This document shows, one piece after another, positions 1 to 8,381 of a stretch of 51,792 nt of DNA. The position numbers were made by a program, and so were the translations under genes. The notes below the pieces were generated by a model that ran no database searches, was not told the origin of the DNA, and saw only the letters and a program-made list of their open reading frames with translations. Each line of letters starts with the position of its first letter. The first letter of the stretch is position 1. The stretch is taken from contig CAZWVA010000010.1 of assembly GCA_964636885.1 (NCBI GenBank), forward strand, positions 1 through 51,792, given 5' to 3'. This stretch comes from CAZWVA01 sp964636885 (GTDB lineage: Bacteria; Desulfobacterota_D; UBA1144; Nemesobacterales; CSP1-2).

Positions 1-1617
1 GATCGTCTGCACGAGCGACGTCTCCGACCTAAGAAACCCCTCCTTGTCCGCATCAAGCACCGCAACTAGAGATACCTCAGGGATATCAAGCCCTTCCCTA
101 AGGAGGTTTATCCCTATAAGAACGTCAAACCTTCCAAGCCTGAGATCCCTTACGATTCTAATCCTCTCAAGTGTGTCGATGTCGGAGTGGAGATAGCGAA
201 CCCTGATGCCGAGATCCCTATAGTACTCCGTGAGGTCCTCCGCCATGTCCTTTGTAAGGGTGGTTACAAGAATCCTATCACCCATGTCAACCCTCTTCCT
301 TATCTCTCCAAGGAGGTCGTCCACCTGGTTTTCGGCGGACCTTACCTCAACCTCAGGGTCCGAAAGTCCGGTGGGTCGGATTATCTGCTCAACCACCGCT
401 TCGCCCGATTTAGATATCTCATAGGGCCCAGGGGTTGCGGATACGAATATCACCTGATTTATCCTCTCCTCAAACTCGGAGAAACTAAGGGGTCTATTGT
501 CGAGAGCGGAGGGGAGTCTAAACCCGTGCTCCACAAGGGTGAGCTTTCTGCTCCTATCGCCGTGGTACATCCCGTGGAGCTGGGGCACGGTCTGATGGCT
601 CTCGTCGATTATAAACAGGGAATCCTTGGGGAAGTAATCGAGAAGGGTCCAGGGTGGCTCCCCAGCCTTTCTTCCAGAAAGGTGCCTTGAGTAGTTCTCT
701 ATTCCGGGACAGAAACCCATGGTGGAGAGGAGTTCTATATCGTAGTTCGTCCTCTCCTCTATCCTCCGCTTCTCAAGGAGCATTCCACGGGATTCAAAGT
801 ACCTTATCCTCTCCTTTAATTCCCGCTTTATGGCCCGAATGGCACGGAGCAGTTTCCCCTTTGGCGCCACGTAATGGGTGCCGGGATATATTATTGCCTT
901 CTTAACCGTACCCACTGACCTTCCCCTTAGAGGGTCTATCTGCTTTATCGAATCCACGGAGTCGTCTAAGAACCCGATCCTAAGTGCGAGAGAGTCCTCG
1001 TGGGATGGGAAGACCTCTACCACATCGCCCTTTACACGAAAGCTACCACGGTTGAGATCGAGATTGCTCCTTTCATACTGGACCTCGGTCAGCTTCCTTA
1101 AGAGTTCGTCCCTACTTAAATCCATGCCCTCCTCGATAACGGTGAGCATACCGTAGTAGTCCTCCGGAGAGCCTATGCCGTATATACAGGAGACGCTTGC
1201 GACTATGATCACGTCCCTTCTTTCAAAGAGAGAAGACGTTGCGGCGTGTCGGAGCCGGTCTATGTGCTCGTTTATGGCAGCGTCCTTTTCTATATAGGTA
1301 TCCGTTTCGGGGATGTAGGCCTCTGGCTGGTAGTAATCGTAGTAGCTCACAAAGTAGTGGACGGCATTATCGGGAAATAACCCCTTTAGCTCCCCATAGA
1401 GCTGAGCAGCAAGGGTCTTATTATGAGCGATAACGAGGGTCGGCCTTCCAACATTTGCAATTACGTGTGCGATTGTAAAGGTCTTTCCGCTTCCCGTAAC
1501 CCCTAGGAGGGTCTGGTACTTGAGACCACGAAGCACCCCCTCCGTGAGCATCTCTATCGCCCTCGGCTGGTCGCCCGTGGGAGAGAAATCCGTTTTTAGC
1601 TTGAATACGCCGGACAC
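1..1617 (-). CDS. uvrB: UvrABC excinuclease subunit B (3' end cut by window)
   Basis: UvrB is the damage-verifying helicase-like subunit of nucleotide excision repair; it acts with UvrA and UvrC in the cytoplasm. The reading frame is open from a GTG at 1617 to the window edge (539 codons of a family length near 660), so the C-terminal part including the UVR domain lies outside. Visible motifs are Walker A GVTGSGKT near residue 39, the DNA-clamping beta-hairpin region YYDYYQPEAYIP, motif II IIDESH, and the highly conserved INLLREGLDIPEVSL block just before the edge. The GTG follows an in-frame stop closely and gives the expected N-terminus (FSPTGDQPRAI). The identification is firm; the start codon is a little less so. 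Confidence 0.97.
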   Translation of the reverse strand, partial: MSGVFKLKTDFSPTGDQPRAIEMLTEGVLRGLKYQTLLGVTGSGKTFTIAHVIANVGRPTLVIAHNKTLAAQLYGELKGLFPDNAVHYFVSYYDYYQPEAYIPETDTYIEKDAAINEHIDRLRHAATSSLFERRDVIIVASVSCIYGIGSPEDYYGMLTVIEEGMDLSRDELLRKLTEVQYERSNLDLNRGSFRVKGDVVEVFPSHEDSLALRIGFLDDSVDSIKQIDPLRGRSVGTVKKAIIYPGTHYVAPKGKLLRAIRAIKRELKERIRYFESRGMLLEKRRIEERTNYDIELLSTMGFCPGIENYSRHLSGRKAGEPPWTLLDYFPKDSLFIIDESHQTVPQLHGMYHGDRSRKLTLVEHGFRLPSALDNRPLSFSEFEERINQVIFVSATPGPYEISKSGEAVVEQIIRPTGLSDPEVEVRSAENQVDDLLGEIRKRVDMGDRILVTTLTKDMAEDLTEYYRDLGIRVRYLHSDIDTLERIRIVRDLRLGRFDVLIGINLLREGLDIPEVSLVAVLDADKEGFLRSETSLVQTI

Positions 1618-1675
1618 GGTCTATTTAAGTGTAAGTCAATATTCCGGGAGTGCAAATCGACCATTTAAAGAGAGA

Positions 1676-2104
1676 CTACCTGGAAAAGGACTTCTGGTCT
1701 CTATACCTCGACCTGATCTTATAGAGCCTGTCTCTCTGATCCGGCGTTAGCACCTCCCTTATTTCGAGATACATGGTTACCTCAAGCCTCCTCAATTCCC
1801 CCTTAATACCCTCTACCTCATCACTCAACCTTAAAACCTCTTCCTTGGTCGAGTTCGGGTTTTTAATCGCGTTTTTCAGTTTCTTCTCCTTCTCCCCGAG
1901 CTCGGAATCGAGAGAAACTATCCTTCTTTTATAATAGGAGAATACGTTTTCAATACGGTTAACCTGGTCCGTTGTGAGCTTTAGTTCAGCCACGATCTCC
2001 GGGTTCTTCCACCACTTGATACCCTTTTCCCCACTATAAGCGTGAGCAGAGGAAAAGGCGAAAACCAGCAGGGAAAATAGAATGAGTGCCCTTTTCAACT
2101 TCAT
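1676..2104 (-). CDS. Spy/CpxP/CnrX-like periplasmic protein
   Basis: A 142-aa protein with a signal peptide (about residues 1-22, ending AHA) and a largely helical, charged body. It contains two LTxxQ-type segments (LTTDQVNRI near 43 and LTPDQRDRL near 121), the hallmark of the Spy/CpxP family of periplasmic chaperones and metal sensors. Its start overlaps the stop of the anti-sigma gene by 4 bases (ATGA), so the two are probably translated together. In the CnrYXH system the periplasmic partner of an ECF sigma/anti-sigma pair has a related fold, so a sensing role is plausible. Whether it is a chaperone or a sensor cannot be told from sequence. Confidence 0.75.
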   Translation of the reverse strand: MKLKRALILFSLLVFAFSSAHAYSGEKGIKWWKNPEIVAELKLTTDQVNRIENVFSYYKRRIVSLDSELGEKEKKLKNAIKNPNSTKEEVLRLSDEVEGIKGELRRLEVTMYLEIREVLTPDQRDRLYKIRSRYRDQKSFSR

Positions 2105-2595
2105 CCTCCCTTATTGTTACCCTTAGTGTCTTCCTCATCCCAAGGCCCATAGATACTAAGGGAGTTAGCCGTCTCCCTAGAAACGGCATTGTCGACCCTG
2201 ATGAGAAGCTCCTCATCGGCCCGATCCTCCTCGGTGAAAACGACTTGCGCTCGGTTGGGCTGTATTATATCGAATGTCACAACGCCTATAATCAGAATGA
2301 CGGCCAAAGCCGCTCCAAGCGTCCAGCCTGGCTTTGGGTTTTTAAGAAGGTCAAATATCCCTCTTCCCTTCCTATCCTCCTCTGAAACCCTGTCCCAAAA
2401 CCTGGCAACTATATCACCTCTAGGCTCGATAGCCTCCCATCTGTCAAGAAGCCTCCATACCTCGTTAGATCTCTTAAAAAAAACACTGCAATCTTCACAT
2501 TCCACAAGATGAGACTCGATCCTCTCCCTTTCGCCCTCGTCTAAATCCCCATCCTCATACTCAAGAATTAGTCCCTTGATCTCTTCACACCTCAT
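2101..2595 (-). CDS. Zinc-finger anti-sigma factor, single-pass membrane protein
   Basis: A 164-aa protein. The N-terminus carries the zf-HC2 anti-sigma zinc motif (C at residue 3, then HLVECEDC near 28-35). One transmembrane segment follows (TLGAALAVILIIGVVTFDII, about 92-111), and a short periplasmic tail ends the protein. The family binds and silences a cognate ECF sigma factor at the membrane. Its first 11 bases overlap the end of the ECF sigma gene, and its end overlaps the Spy-like gene, giving a three-gene operon in the usual sigma/anti-sigma order. The extracytoplasmic tail could contact the Spy-like protein; that is inference. Confidence 0.85.
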   Translation of the reverse strand: MRCEEIKGLILEYEDGDLDEGERERIESHLVECEDCSVFFKRSNEVWRLLDRWEAIEPRGDIVARFWDRVSEEDRKGRGIFDLLKNPKPGWTLGAALAVILIIGVVTFDIIQPNRAQVVFTEEDRADEELLIRVDNAVSRETANSLSIYGPWDEEDTKGNNKGG

Positions 2596-3169
2596 GACCT
2601 TCCCCCTCTTTTAGATAAGGTTTTAGCATTTCGATCAGTTTCATTCTTCCTCTATAGACGTAGGTCTTAACCGCACCAACGGTGCAACCTATAACCTCTG
2701 CGACCTCCTCGTAAGGGAGCCCCTCGTATTTACAGAGTATAATAGCGACTCTCTCCCTTTCAGACAACGATTCCAGTGCCTCAAAGATGGCGTTTCTGAT
2801 CTCCTTCCTAAAGGTAACCTGATCAGCGGATTCCGAATCAGAATCCCCAAGGTCCCCCGTGCTCTCCTCTATCTCATCCAAGCTCACGTTCCGCTCCCTC
2901 GCCTTGGATTTAATCCTAGTAAGGCAGAGATTGGTAGCGATCTTATAAAGCCAGGTTGAAAACCTAGCCTCGGGCTTATAGCTCTTAACCGAGCGGTAGA
3001 CCCTTAAAAAAACCTCCTGTGCAACGTCCTCTGAGGCCTCCCTGTCGTTTGTAAACCTGTATATGTAATTCACCAGTCCCTTATAATGCCTTCTCATGAG
3101 ATCGGTAAAAGCAGATTCATCCCCCGACTTGGCCCTCAGCATAAGCTCGATGTCGCTTTCCATCTGCAT
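2585..3169 (-). CDS. ECF-family RNA polymerase sigma factor (RpoE-like)
   Basis: A 194-aa protein with sigma region 2 (DREASEDVAQEVFLRVYRSVKSY, then FSTWLYKIATNL) and region 4 (LSERERVAIILCKYEGLPYEEVAEVIGCTVGAVKTYVYRGR), as in the RpoE/SigW type of group 4 sigma factors. It directs RNA polymerase to stress promoters when freed by the anti-sigma factor encoded next to it. A second ATG two codons in (3163) could be the true start; neither has a convincing Shine-Dalgarno sequence. On the minus strand about 35 bases upstream a GAAACC element occurs that resembles an ECF -35 and would fit autoregulation, but no clear -10 accompanies it. Confidence 0.92.
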   Translation of the reverse strand: MQMESDIELMLRAKSGDESAFTDLMRRHYKGLVNYIYRFTNDREASEDVAQEVFLRVYRSVKSYKPEARFSTWLYKIATNLCLTRIKSKARERNVSLDEIEESTGDLGDSDSESADQVTFRKEIRNAIFEALESLSERERVAIILCKYEGLPYEEVAEVIGCTVGAVKTYVYRGRMKLIEMLKPYLKEGEGHEV

Positions 3170-3257
3170 ACCGATTAGATTCTATAATAGCAAATAACCA
3201 CCGAATTATAAAAAGGTTTCAAATGCGATTCCCTAAAAGGTTAGGTGCAAGCCCCTC

Positions 3258-5354
3258 TTAGGGAACGTTAATAACGGTCTCGCAGTTTGTAGCTGTATCC
3301 TTTCCGGTACCGCCGTTACACCTGTCGGTATCCGTTCCTCCGTCAAGAGTATCGCTGTCCTCGTTGCCCCTTAGCGTGTCGTTTCCACCTCCACCCATAA
3401 GGGTATCGTTACCGTTACCTCCATTTAGCCTGTCGCTTCCACTACCCCCAAATATCGAATCCGCACCTCCATTGCCCTTTAGTATATCATCGCCGTCCCC
3501 ACCACAGATTAAATCGTCCCCACCAAGACCCCTTATTATGTCGTTACCGCCCAAGCCGTTTATAACGTCAAAACCGGGGGTGCCCTCAATAAGATCGTCA
3601 CCCGGGGTGCCTGTAATGTCGGCAGGGAGCCCACCACAGAGATTATCAGGCGTTGTACATGTGGGGAATCTGAATGAGCCGATCCGGGTCCTCCACACCC
3701 CTCCAGTCGTATACTCACCCGTGTACCAGAACGTACAGTCGTCCGTCGGGTCTACGTTAATCGAGCTATAATCGCCCCAACGGGTTGAAGAGGTTTGGGA
3801 TCCGGTGCCTTCAACCAGTGTGAATTCGCCCTGAGGCATCGTTCCCAAAGGGTCGCTTTCCAGCCGTCCCACGTATCGAATGGAAGGAAAAACCTCAGTA
3901 CTTGAGACGCTGTATCCCATAGCGATATTACCGTCCTTGTCCATGGAGATACTCCCCATCCACCTGTTGGCGGCATCAGGGGCATATGTACCCTCTTGGA
4001 AGAGGATCCACGGCCCGCCATCTATCCTACGCAGTTCAAACCAGCGAATGCCACCGTGATCTGTCCCATCGACATCGGTCACCAAGTTACCGACTAGGGT
4101 CTCATGTGTGCCGAAATTCCTATACTGGAGCCTCCACATGATAACCTCCCTTAGAGGATCGAGTGCCGTACTCGTGTCGGGTTGAGGAAAACAAGAAAAG
4201 GAGGTTAGGCCGCACAGGTCGGAGTCGAATTCCTCCACCTCTATGTTTATAGGTCCAGTGAAGGTCGAATCAGCGGGATTGGCAAAATCGACGCGGAACT
4301 CCCAGATCTCAAGAAGATCGTGATCGGGATCTATATTTACAGGATTATGCACCTCATCGTCACGGTGGCGCATGAAGTAGCCGGGTGAGCCCTCTGGAGG
4401 AGGCACTGCACCGTCCAGGTCGGCTGGGGTGAGCGCCTGAAAGGAAAAGGCCCGAAGAATGGGAGCCGTAAAACGCTGAAAGGTCGCTGGCTGGCCGTTT
4501 AGCATCCTCTTTCGATCCAGTGCGTATACGGTCGGTCTCGATTCGTTGGTCGATACATAATAGGCGTCGGGCCACACGGCGTACTTGGGATAGTCGGGGA
4601 AATCCGGGGTGGTAAAGTCGTAGAGAAACCAGCCGCCGTCTACGGGATCAGGGGTTCGAGATACGTAAACACATAGATGGTTTCCGGATGTCGTAAATTC
4701 ACTCATCAACCAACGATTGGCGAGCCTATCGTAGAGCACTATCGGATCGCCGAACCCAGATCTGCATGGGCCGCCCGCCGTCCAGAGCGAATCCAGGGTT
4801 GATGGCCCGGCCAGTAGATTGCCCGATTTGTCGTATATCCTAAAGACCGTACCCGTCGGGCCGTTTACTGCCTGGATATAGTGATTAGGGCCAACATCGC
4901 CCACGGGGTCAGGCGGGAAGACACCCGTAAAACCCTGACCCTCGATATTGAGATCTGGTGAGGAAAAGCCCCTTGCCGTGGCCTCAATCGGGGAGTCCTT
5001 CTGGAGAATGGGATCCTTCGTGGATTCCCCTTCCTCTATCGCTTTGGGGCTCTCTTTGGGCGTGGCCCCTCGGAGTGGGTGTACACGCCTGGGGATCTCA
5101 AAAACTGGATCACCCAACCTCCAGGCCCTCGCCCTTGGAATGTCACGTAGGTCTCCTTTAAAAACAAGAGGGGTTACAGGCTTACTCTGGTAGGCTCCCC
5201 TTATCACGACCGGTTCCTCAGCATGTACCTCCCCAATGGTGTAATACAAAAGGAAAACCGCAAGGAGATTTACCACTACCTTTAAAACGACTGGGCCCCT
5301 TAGGGTTACTTCCGCGTATGGAATCGGTTTTTCATAACCCCAGTTATGAAGCAT
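3258..5354 (-). CDS. Secreted protein with C-terminal RTX (haemolysin-type calcium-binding) repeats
   Basis: A 698-aa protein. A hydrophobic segment about residues 25-45 ending VHA looks like a signal peptide with an extended n-region. The central part (about 130-560) has repeated beta-rich motifs (DPVGDVGPNHYIQAVNG, DPIVLYDRLANRWLMSEF) seen in a family of secreted proteins of unknown function. From about 575 the sequence becomes GGxGxDx-type nonapeptide repeats (GDDLIEG, GNDIIRGLGGDD, GGSGSDRLNGGNGND and so on, roughly ten units), which bind calcium and fold into a beta-roll after export. No type I secretion genes are adjacent, and the signal peptide suggests a Sec route. It is transcribed alone. 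The precise function is unknown. Confidence 0.75.
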   Translation of the reverse strand: MLHNWGYEKPIPYAEVTLRGPVVLKVVVNLLAVFLLYYTIGEVHAEEPVVIRGAYQSKPVTPLVFKGDLRDIPRARAWRLGDPVFEIPRRVHPLRGATPKESPKAIEEGESTKDPILQKDSPIEATARGFSSPDLNIEGQGFTGVFPPDPVGDVGPNHYIQAVNGPTGTVFRIYDKSGNLLAGPSTLDSLWTAGGPCRSGFGDPIVLYDRLANRWLMSEFTTSGNHLCVYVSRTPDPVDGGWFLYDFTTPDFPDYPKYAVWPDAYYVSTNESRPTVYALDRKRMLNGQPATFQRFTAPILRAFSFQALTPADLDGAVPPPEGSPGYFMRHRDDEVHNPVNIDPDHDLLEIWEFRVDFANPADSTFTGPINIEVEEFDSDLCGLTSFSCFPQPDTSTALDPLREVIMWRLQYRNFGTHETLVGNLVTDVDGTDHGGIRWFELRRIDGGPWILFQEGTYAPDAANRWMGSISMDKDGNIAMGYSVSSTEVFPSIRYVGRLESDPLGTMPQGEFTLVEGTGSQTSSTRWGDYSSINVDPTDDCTFWYTGEYTTGGVWRTRIGSFRFPTCTTPDNLCGGLPADITGTPGDDLIEGTPGFDVINGLGGNDIIRGLGGDDLICGGDGDDILKGNGGADSIFGGSGSDRLNGGNGNDTLMGGGGNDTLRGNEDSDTLDGGTDTDRCNGGTGKDTATNCETVINVP

Positions 5355-5468
5355 TTAACTATGCCTTTAGGAACCTCATGAAACCTTCACGGCATTTGTA
5401 TTTGCTAGTGAAAAGAACCATAAGGGGTTTAAGATACCGAAATAATCCCAGTATGTCCATACAGAAGA

Positions 5469-6128
5469 TCAGAAGAGGCCCTTTCCAAAGTTAATGGCGA
5501 GATCCCTTCTACTCACGATACCCAGTTTCTTAAATATGCGCCTTAAATAGAACTTCACCGTACTCTCACTTACAAGGAGCCTCTTAGCAACCTGCTTGTT
5601 AGTACATCCCTCGCTTACGAGCTTTATAACCTCCTTTTCCCTTTTAGTAAACCTAGTGGTTGGAGTGGGTTCGAATCCCCTTAGGGATATGGCTCTGGTT
5701 AAGACCTTTGTCATTATCCTTCTCTCAGCCCAGATCTCCCCTTTGGTTATTGTCCTGATGGCCCTAACAAACTCCTCAGCGTTTGCAGCGGGGCTTAAAT
5801 ATCCCCTTATACCCAGGGAAATGGCCTTTATGATAAACTCCTCATCCATGGTATGTAGTAATACGAGTACTTTTGTATCAATACCCCTTTTTCTCATTGC
5901 TCCCAGAGTCTCTAAGATCCCTTGATTGGATTTGTACATAGAGGAATCGATAAACAAAACATCCGGTCTATTCTGAGCTAGAGTCGGAATGATCTCAAGC
6001 TCTGTCGAGGTTTCAGCTATGATCTCTATATCTCTCTCTTCCTCTATGATCCTGTGGATTACCTCTCTATAGAGAGTAAAGGAGATAGCCAACATGAGTT
6101 TAATCGTGGTAGGTGTATCCATTATCAA
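5469..6128 (-). CDS. NarL/FixJ-type transcriptional regulator with degenerate receiver
   Basis: A 219-aa protein: receiver-like domain about 5-125 and LuxR-type HTH about 150-215 (FTKREKEVIKLVSEGCTNKQVAKRLLVSESTVKFYLRRIFKKLG). The predicted phospho-acceptor Asp is present in DVLFIDSSM. The acidic pair is replaced (LMLAISFTLYRE where ADD is usual), the conserved Thr is Leu (VLVLLHTMDEE), and the conserved Lys is Pro (GYLSPAAN). Such pseudo-receivers usually do not work by ordinary aspartyl phosphorylation. No histidine kinase lies nearby. It is divergent from the efflux pump gene at 6430 across a 301-bp region with several dyads, so it may control that gene. Confidence 0.85.
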   Translation of the reverse strand: MIMDTPTTIKLMLAISFTLYREVIHRIIEEERDIEIIAETSTELEIIPTLAQNRPDVLFIDSSMYKSNQGILETLGAMRKRGIDTKVLVLLHTMDEEFIIKAISLGIRGYLSPAANAEEFVRAIRTITKGEIWAERRIMTKVLTRAISLRGFEPTPTTRFTKREKEVIKLVSEGCTNKQVAKRLLVSESTVKFYLRRIFKKLGIVSRRDLAINFGKGLF

Positions 6129-6317
6129 AGAAGACGGATTCGATGGAGGAGTCCATATCCCTTAATGATGTTATTTTAGCTAAAAACCATAAAGGGTTGG
6201 GAGTATGAAAAAAGTACTAGTTAAAAAGTACTATAAAACCCAACAGTGAGAAACCGATTTAATCCTTTTGTTGTATTTAGGCATTTCTTCTATGGAAGTG
6301 GGTGTGGGATTTCACCA

Positions 6318-6331
6318 TAGGATTGATCCTA
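6318..6331. promoter_or_regulatory. Inverted repeat TAGGAT-TG-ATCCTA in divergent promoter region
   Basis: A perfect 6-bp dyad with a 2-bp centre lies 40 bp upstream of the candidate -10 of the efflux gene. It could be a regulator site. Other structure in the 301-bp divergent region 6129-6429 is a doubled AAAGTACT element near 6211-6232 and the palindrome CCCAATTGGG at 6348-6357. Confidence 0.35.
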
Positions 6332-6357
6332 CTCAAACTACGAAAACCCCAATTGGG

Positions 6358-6386
6358 TATAATCTATCCCATAGGTTGAGATAGAT
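6358..6386 (+). promoter_or_regulatory. Candidate -10 (TATAAT) with overlapping operator dyad, upstream of the DHA2 efflux gene
   Basis: TATAAT stands at 6358-6363; no good -35 is visible 16-18 bp upstream. Overlapping its end, ATCTATC (6362-6368) and GATAGAT (6380-6386) form a perfect 7-bp inverted repeat with an 11-bp centre. That is the size of a dimeric repressor operator placed to block open-complex formation. The start codon is 44 bases downstream. Which regulator binds is not known; no TetR/MarR gene is adjacent. Confidence 0.4.
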
Positions 6387-6429
6387 CGATACCGAGGAAA
6401 AGGCGAGCACACCTCAACCAGGGAAAGAA

Positions 6430-7995
6430 ATGAAAGAAGAAACGATTCAAACGGATACACGCAATACACCCAAGACGAGCCTTACCAGAAGGGGACGGGT
6501 TTTCGTTACACTAGGGGTAATGGTAGGGATGTTTCTTGCGGCTCTCGAAGCCACTGCGATAAGCACCGCAATGCCAACTGTGGTATCGAGCCTTGGGGGA
6601 CTAAGCACCTATAGCTGGGTTTTCTCCGCCTATTTTCTCACCTCCACCGTGTCGCTTCCACTATGGGGCAAGCTCTCAGACATCTATGGAAGGAGGGGCT
6701 TTTATATACTAGGTGTGGTTATCTTTCTTATTGGCTCTGGGTTTTCGGGTCAAGCCGAATCTATGTTTGAGCTCATCCTTTTTCGTGCCCTTCAGGGAAT
6801 AGGCGGAGGAGCTCTTCTCACCTTAGGGATGATAATAATAGGGGATATATTTTCACTAAAAGAAAGGGCGAGGGTGCAGGGGCTCTTTGGGGGAGTGTGG
6901 GGACTCTCAAGCATAGCCGGGCCTATAGTAGGTGGGTTTATTACAGACCGTTTTTCATGGCGCTGGGTGTTTTATCTCAATATCCCATTCGGTTTTATAG
7001 CCGCACTGATAATAGGTACGGCACTTAAGGAATCGGCGTGTAGAGGTAAGAAGGTGTTTTTAGACTATAGAGGAGCCGTCACACTTGCCCTTTTTATCAC
7101 GCTTCTTATGCTGGGGCTCATGGAAATCGGTAGAGGCGATGGCTTGAGATCGACGAAGGGGCTCTTTATGATCGTCCTCTCTTTTCCTCTCTTGTGGTTC
7201 TTTATCGTAACAGAAAGGGAAGCAATGGATCCCGTTCTGCCTCTAGAGCTTTTTTCAAATCGCTTCTTCAGGACCTCTGCCCTAACCGGGTTCCTTATAG
7301 GGATGGCGATGTTTGGGTCGATCTCTTTCATCCCACTCTTCATCCAGGGGGTAATAGGGACGACAGCAACCAGGGCAGGAACCATTATCACACCCCTTTT
7401 ACTCAGTTGGGTTTCATTCTCGAGCGTCTCCGGGAGACTCATGCTTCGCTTCGGTTATCGTCCACTCGTAATCGTCGGTGCCGCAGTCGCCAATATGGGT
7501 TTTTTCCTCCTCACCCAGATGAATAAGGACACCTCTCAAGTGAGCGCCACAGTAAACATGGTATTCGTCGGTTCAGGGATGGGAATGATCTTTATCCCGC
7601 TTCTCCTCTCCGTACAGAACTCGGTACCAAGGAATCGACTCGGAATAGCAACATCGGCCACACAGTTTTTTCGCTTAATAGGTGCTACGGTCGGTGTGAG
7701 CGTAATGGGTATGGTGATGAGTTCGTTCATGCAGAGCGGTTTAAGTTCCCTACCAAAGGACCTTTCGCCAGAAGAGCTACCCTATCTGAAGAGCCCCGAT
7801 CTCATTTTAAGACCCGGTGTAAGGGAAAATATATCCCACGAGGTCCTCGAGTCTTTTAGAGGAATACTCGCCCATTCCCTTCACTACGTATTTATCGCCG
7901 GATTGGTCATGGCAGCCCTTGCCTTTCTCTCCACCCTCCTCATTCCAAAAGAGAGGATCGTAGACCGAGGAGACGAAGAGCGCCAAAGGGCTTAA
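6430..7995 (+). CDS. DHA2-family (EmrB/QacA-type) MFS multidrug efflux transporter
   Basis: A 521-aa inner-membrane protein with about 14 hydrophobic segments, the DHA2 drug:H+ antiporter layout. Motif A is GKLSDIYGRRGFYILG near residues 77-92, and the first helix carries the family signature MFLAALEATAISTAMPTV with the membrane-embedded acidic residue. The motif-C-like stretch GIGGGALLTLGMIIIGD follows motif A, and GLFGGVWGLSSIAGPIVGG is also present. The start has an AGGGAAAG Shine-Dalgarno sequence. No EmrA-type adaptor or outer-membrane channel is adjacent, so it probably exports across the inner membrane alone. The substrate is unknown. Confidence 0.92.
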   Translation: MKEETIQTDTRNTPKTSLTRRGRVFVTLGVMVGMFLAALEATAISTAMPTVVSSLGGLSTYSWVFSAYFLTSTVSLPLWGKLSDIYGRRGFYILGVVIFLIGSGFSGQAESMFELILFRALQGIGGGALLTLGMIIIGDIFSLKERARVQGLFGGVWGLSSIAGPIVGGFITDRFSWRWVFYLNIPFGFIAALIIGTALKESACRGKKVFLDYRGAVTLALFITLLMLGLMEIGRGDGLRSTKGLFMIVLSFPLLWFFIVTEREAMDPVLPLELFSNRFFRTSALTGFLIGMAMFGSISFIPLFIQGVIGTTATRAGTIITPLLLSWVSFSSVSGRLMLRFGYRPLVIVGAAVANMGFFLLTQMNKDTSQVSATVNMVFVGSGMGMIFIPLLLSVQNSVPRNRLGIATSATQFFRLIGATVGVSVMGMVMSSFMQSGLSSLPKDLSPEELPYLKSPDLILRPGVRENISHEVLESFRGILAHSLHYVFIAGLVMAALAFLSTLLIPKERIVDRGDEERQRA

Positions 7996-8068
7996 GGACC
8001 CACGCCTAGAAATCGGTTCTAAAGAGAGAACCATCGGCCGAGTTGTGATATATTATTAACATAAACCC

Positions 8069-8323
8069 ATGCAGACTATGGGGTATGAAATGGGCATAAA
8101 GATCATGATAGCGCTACTTATAGTCCTTTTCTTTTCGTGTGCCGGATGGGACTATACAGGGAACGGCATTAGACAAAGGGATATCTGCGCAAGGGTCCCC
8201 GTTGGTATTGAAGGGTTTCAGTACATGGACCCCTCCCTGAAGGACCTTAAGATAAGCTGTAGGGATGTAGCAAGGTGCGCTGCCCTTACGGGTGGAGCCC
8301 CGGCCAATGTCCCCTGTGAATAA
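8069..8323 (+). CDS. Small exported protein, possible lipoprotein, function unknown
   Basis: A 84-aa protein with a hydrophobic N-terminus (IKIMIALLIVLFFSC) ending in a lipobox-like FFSC, followed by a short Cys-containing domain (later Cys in DICARV, ISCRDVARC and VPCE). Three in-frame ATGs (8069, 8078, 8090) are possible. The last gives the most typical short signal peptide (MGIKIMIALL) and has GGGG upstream. It lies between the efflux pump and the siroheme-synthesis fusion on the same strand but belongs to neither pathway visibly. The family is not recognised. Confidence 0.55.
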   Translation: MQTMGYEMGIKIMIALLIVLFFSCAGWDYTGNGIRQRDICARVPVGIEGFQYMDPSLKDLKISCRDVARCAALTGGAPANVPCE

Positions 8324-8381
8324 TAGTAAGGGCGTGTTTCTTGACATTCAAACCCCTCTTTGGTTTTCTTTTACTTAGCCG

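Noticed and set aside
3364..3771. 135-codon plus-strand Pro/Ser-rich ORF
   Set aside because: It is the antisense shadow of the glycine/aspartate-rich RTX repeats, which always give such open frames.
5660..5690. GGGTTCGAATCCC, tRNA T-arm-like sequence
   Set aside because: It lies inside the LuxR-type gene in frame (GFEPTPTTR) and no acceptor, D or anticodon arms can be folded around it.
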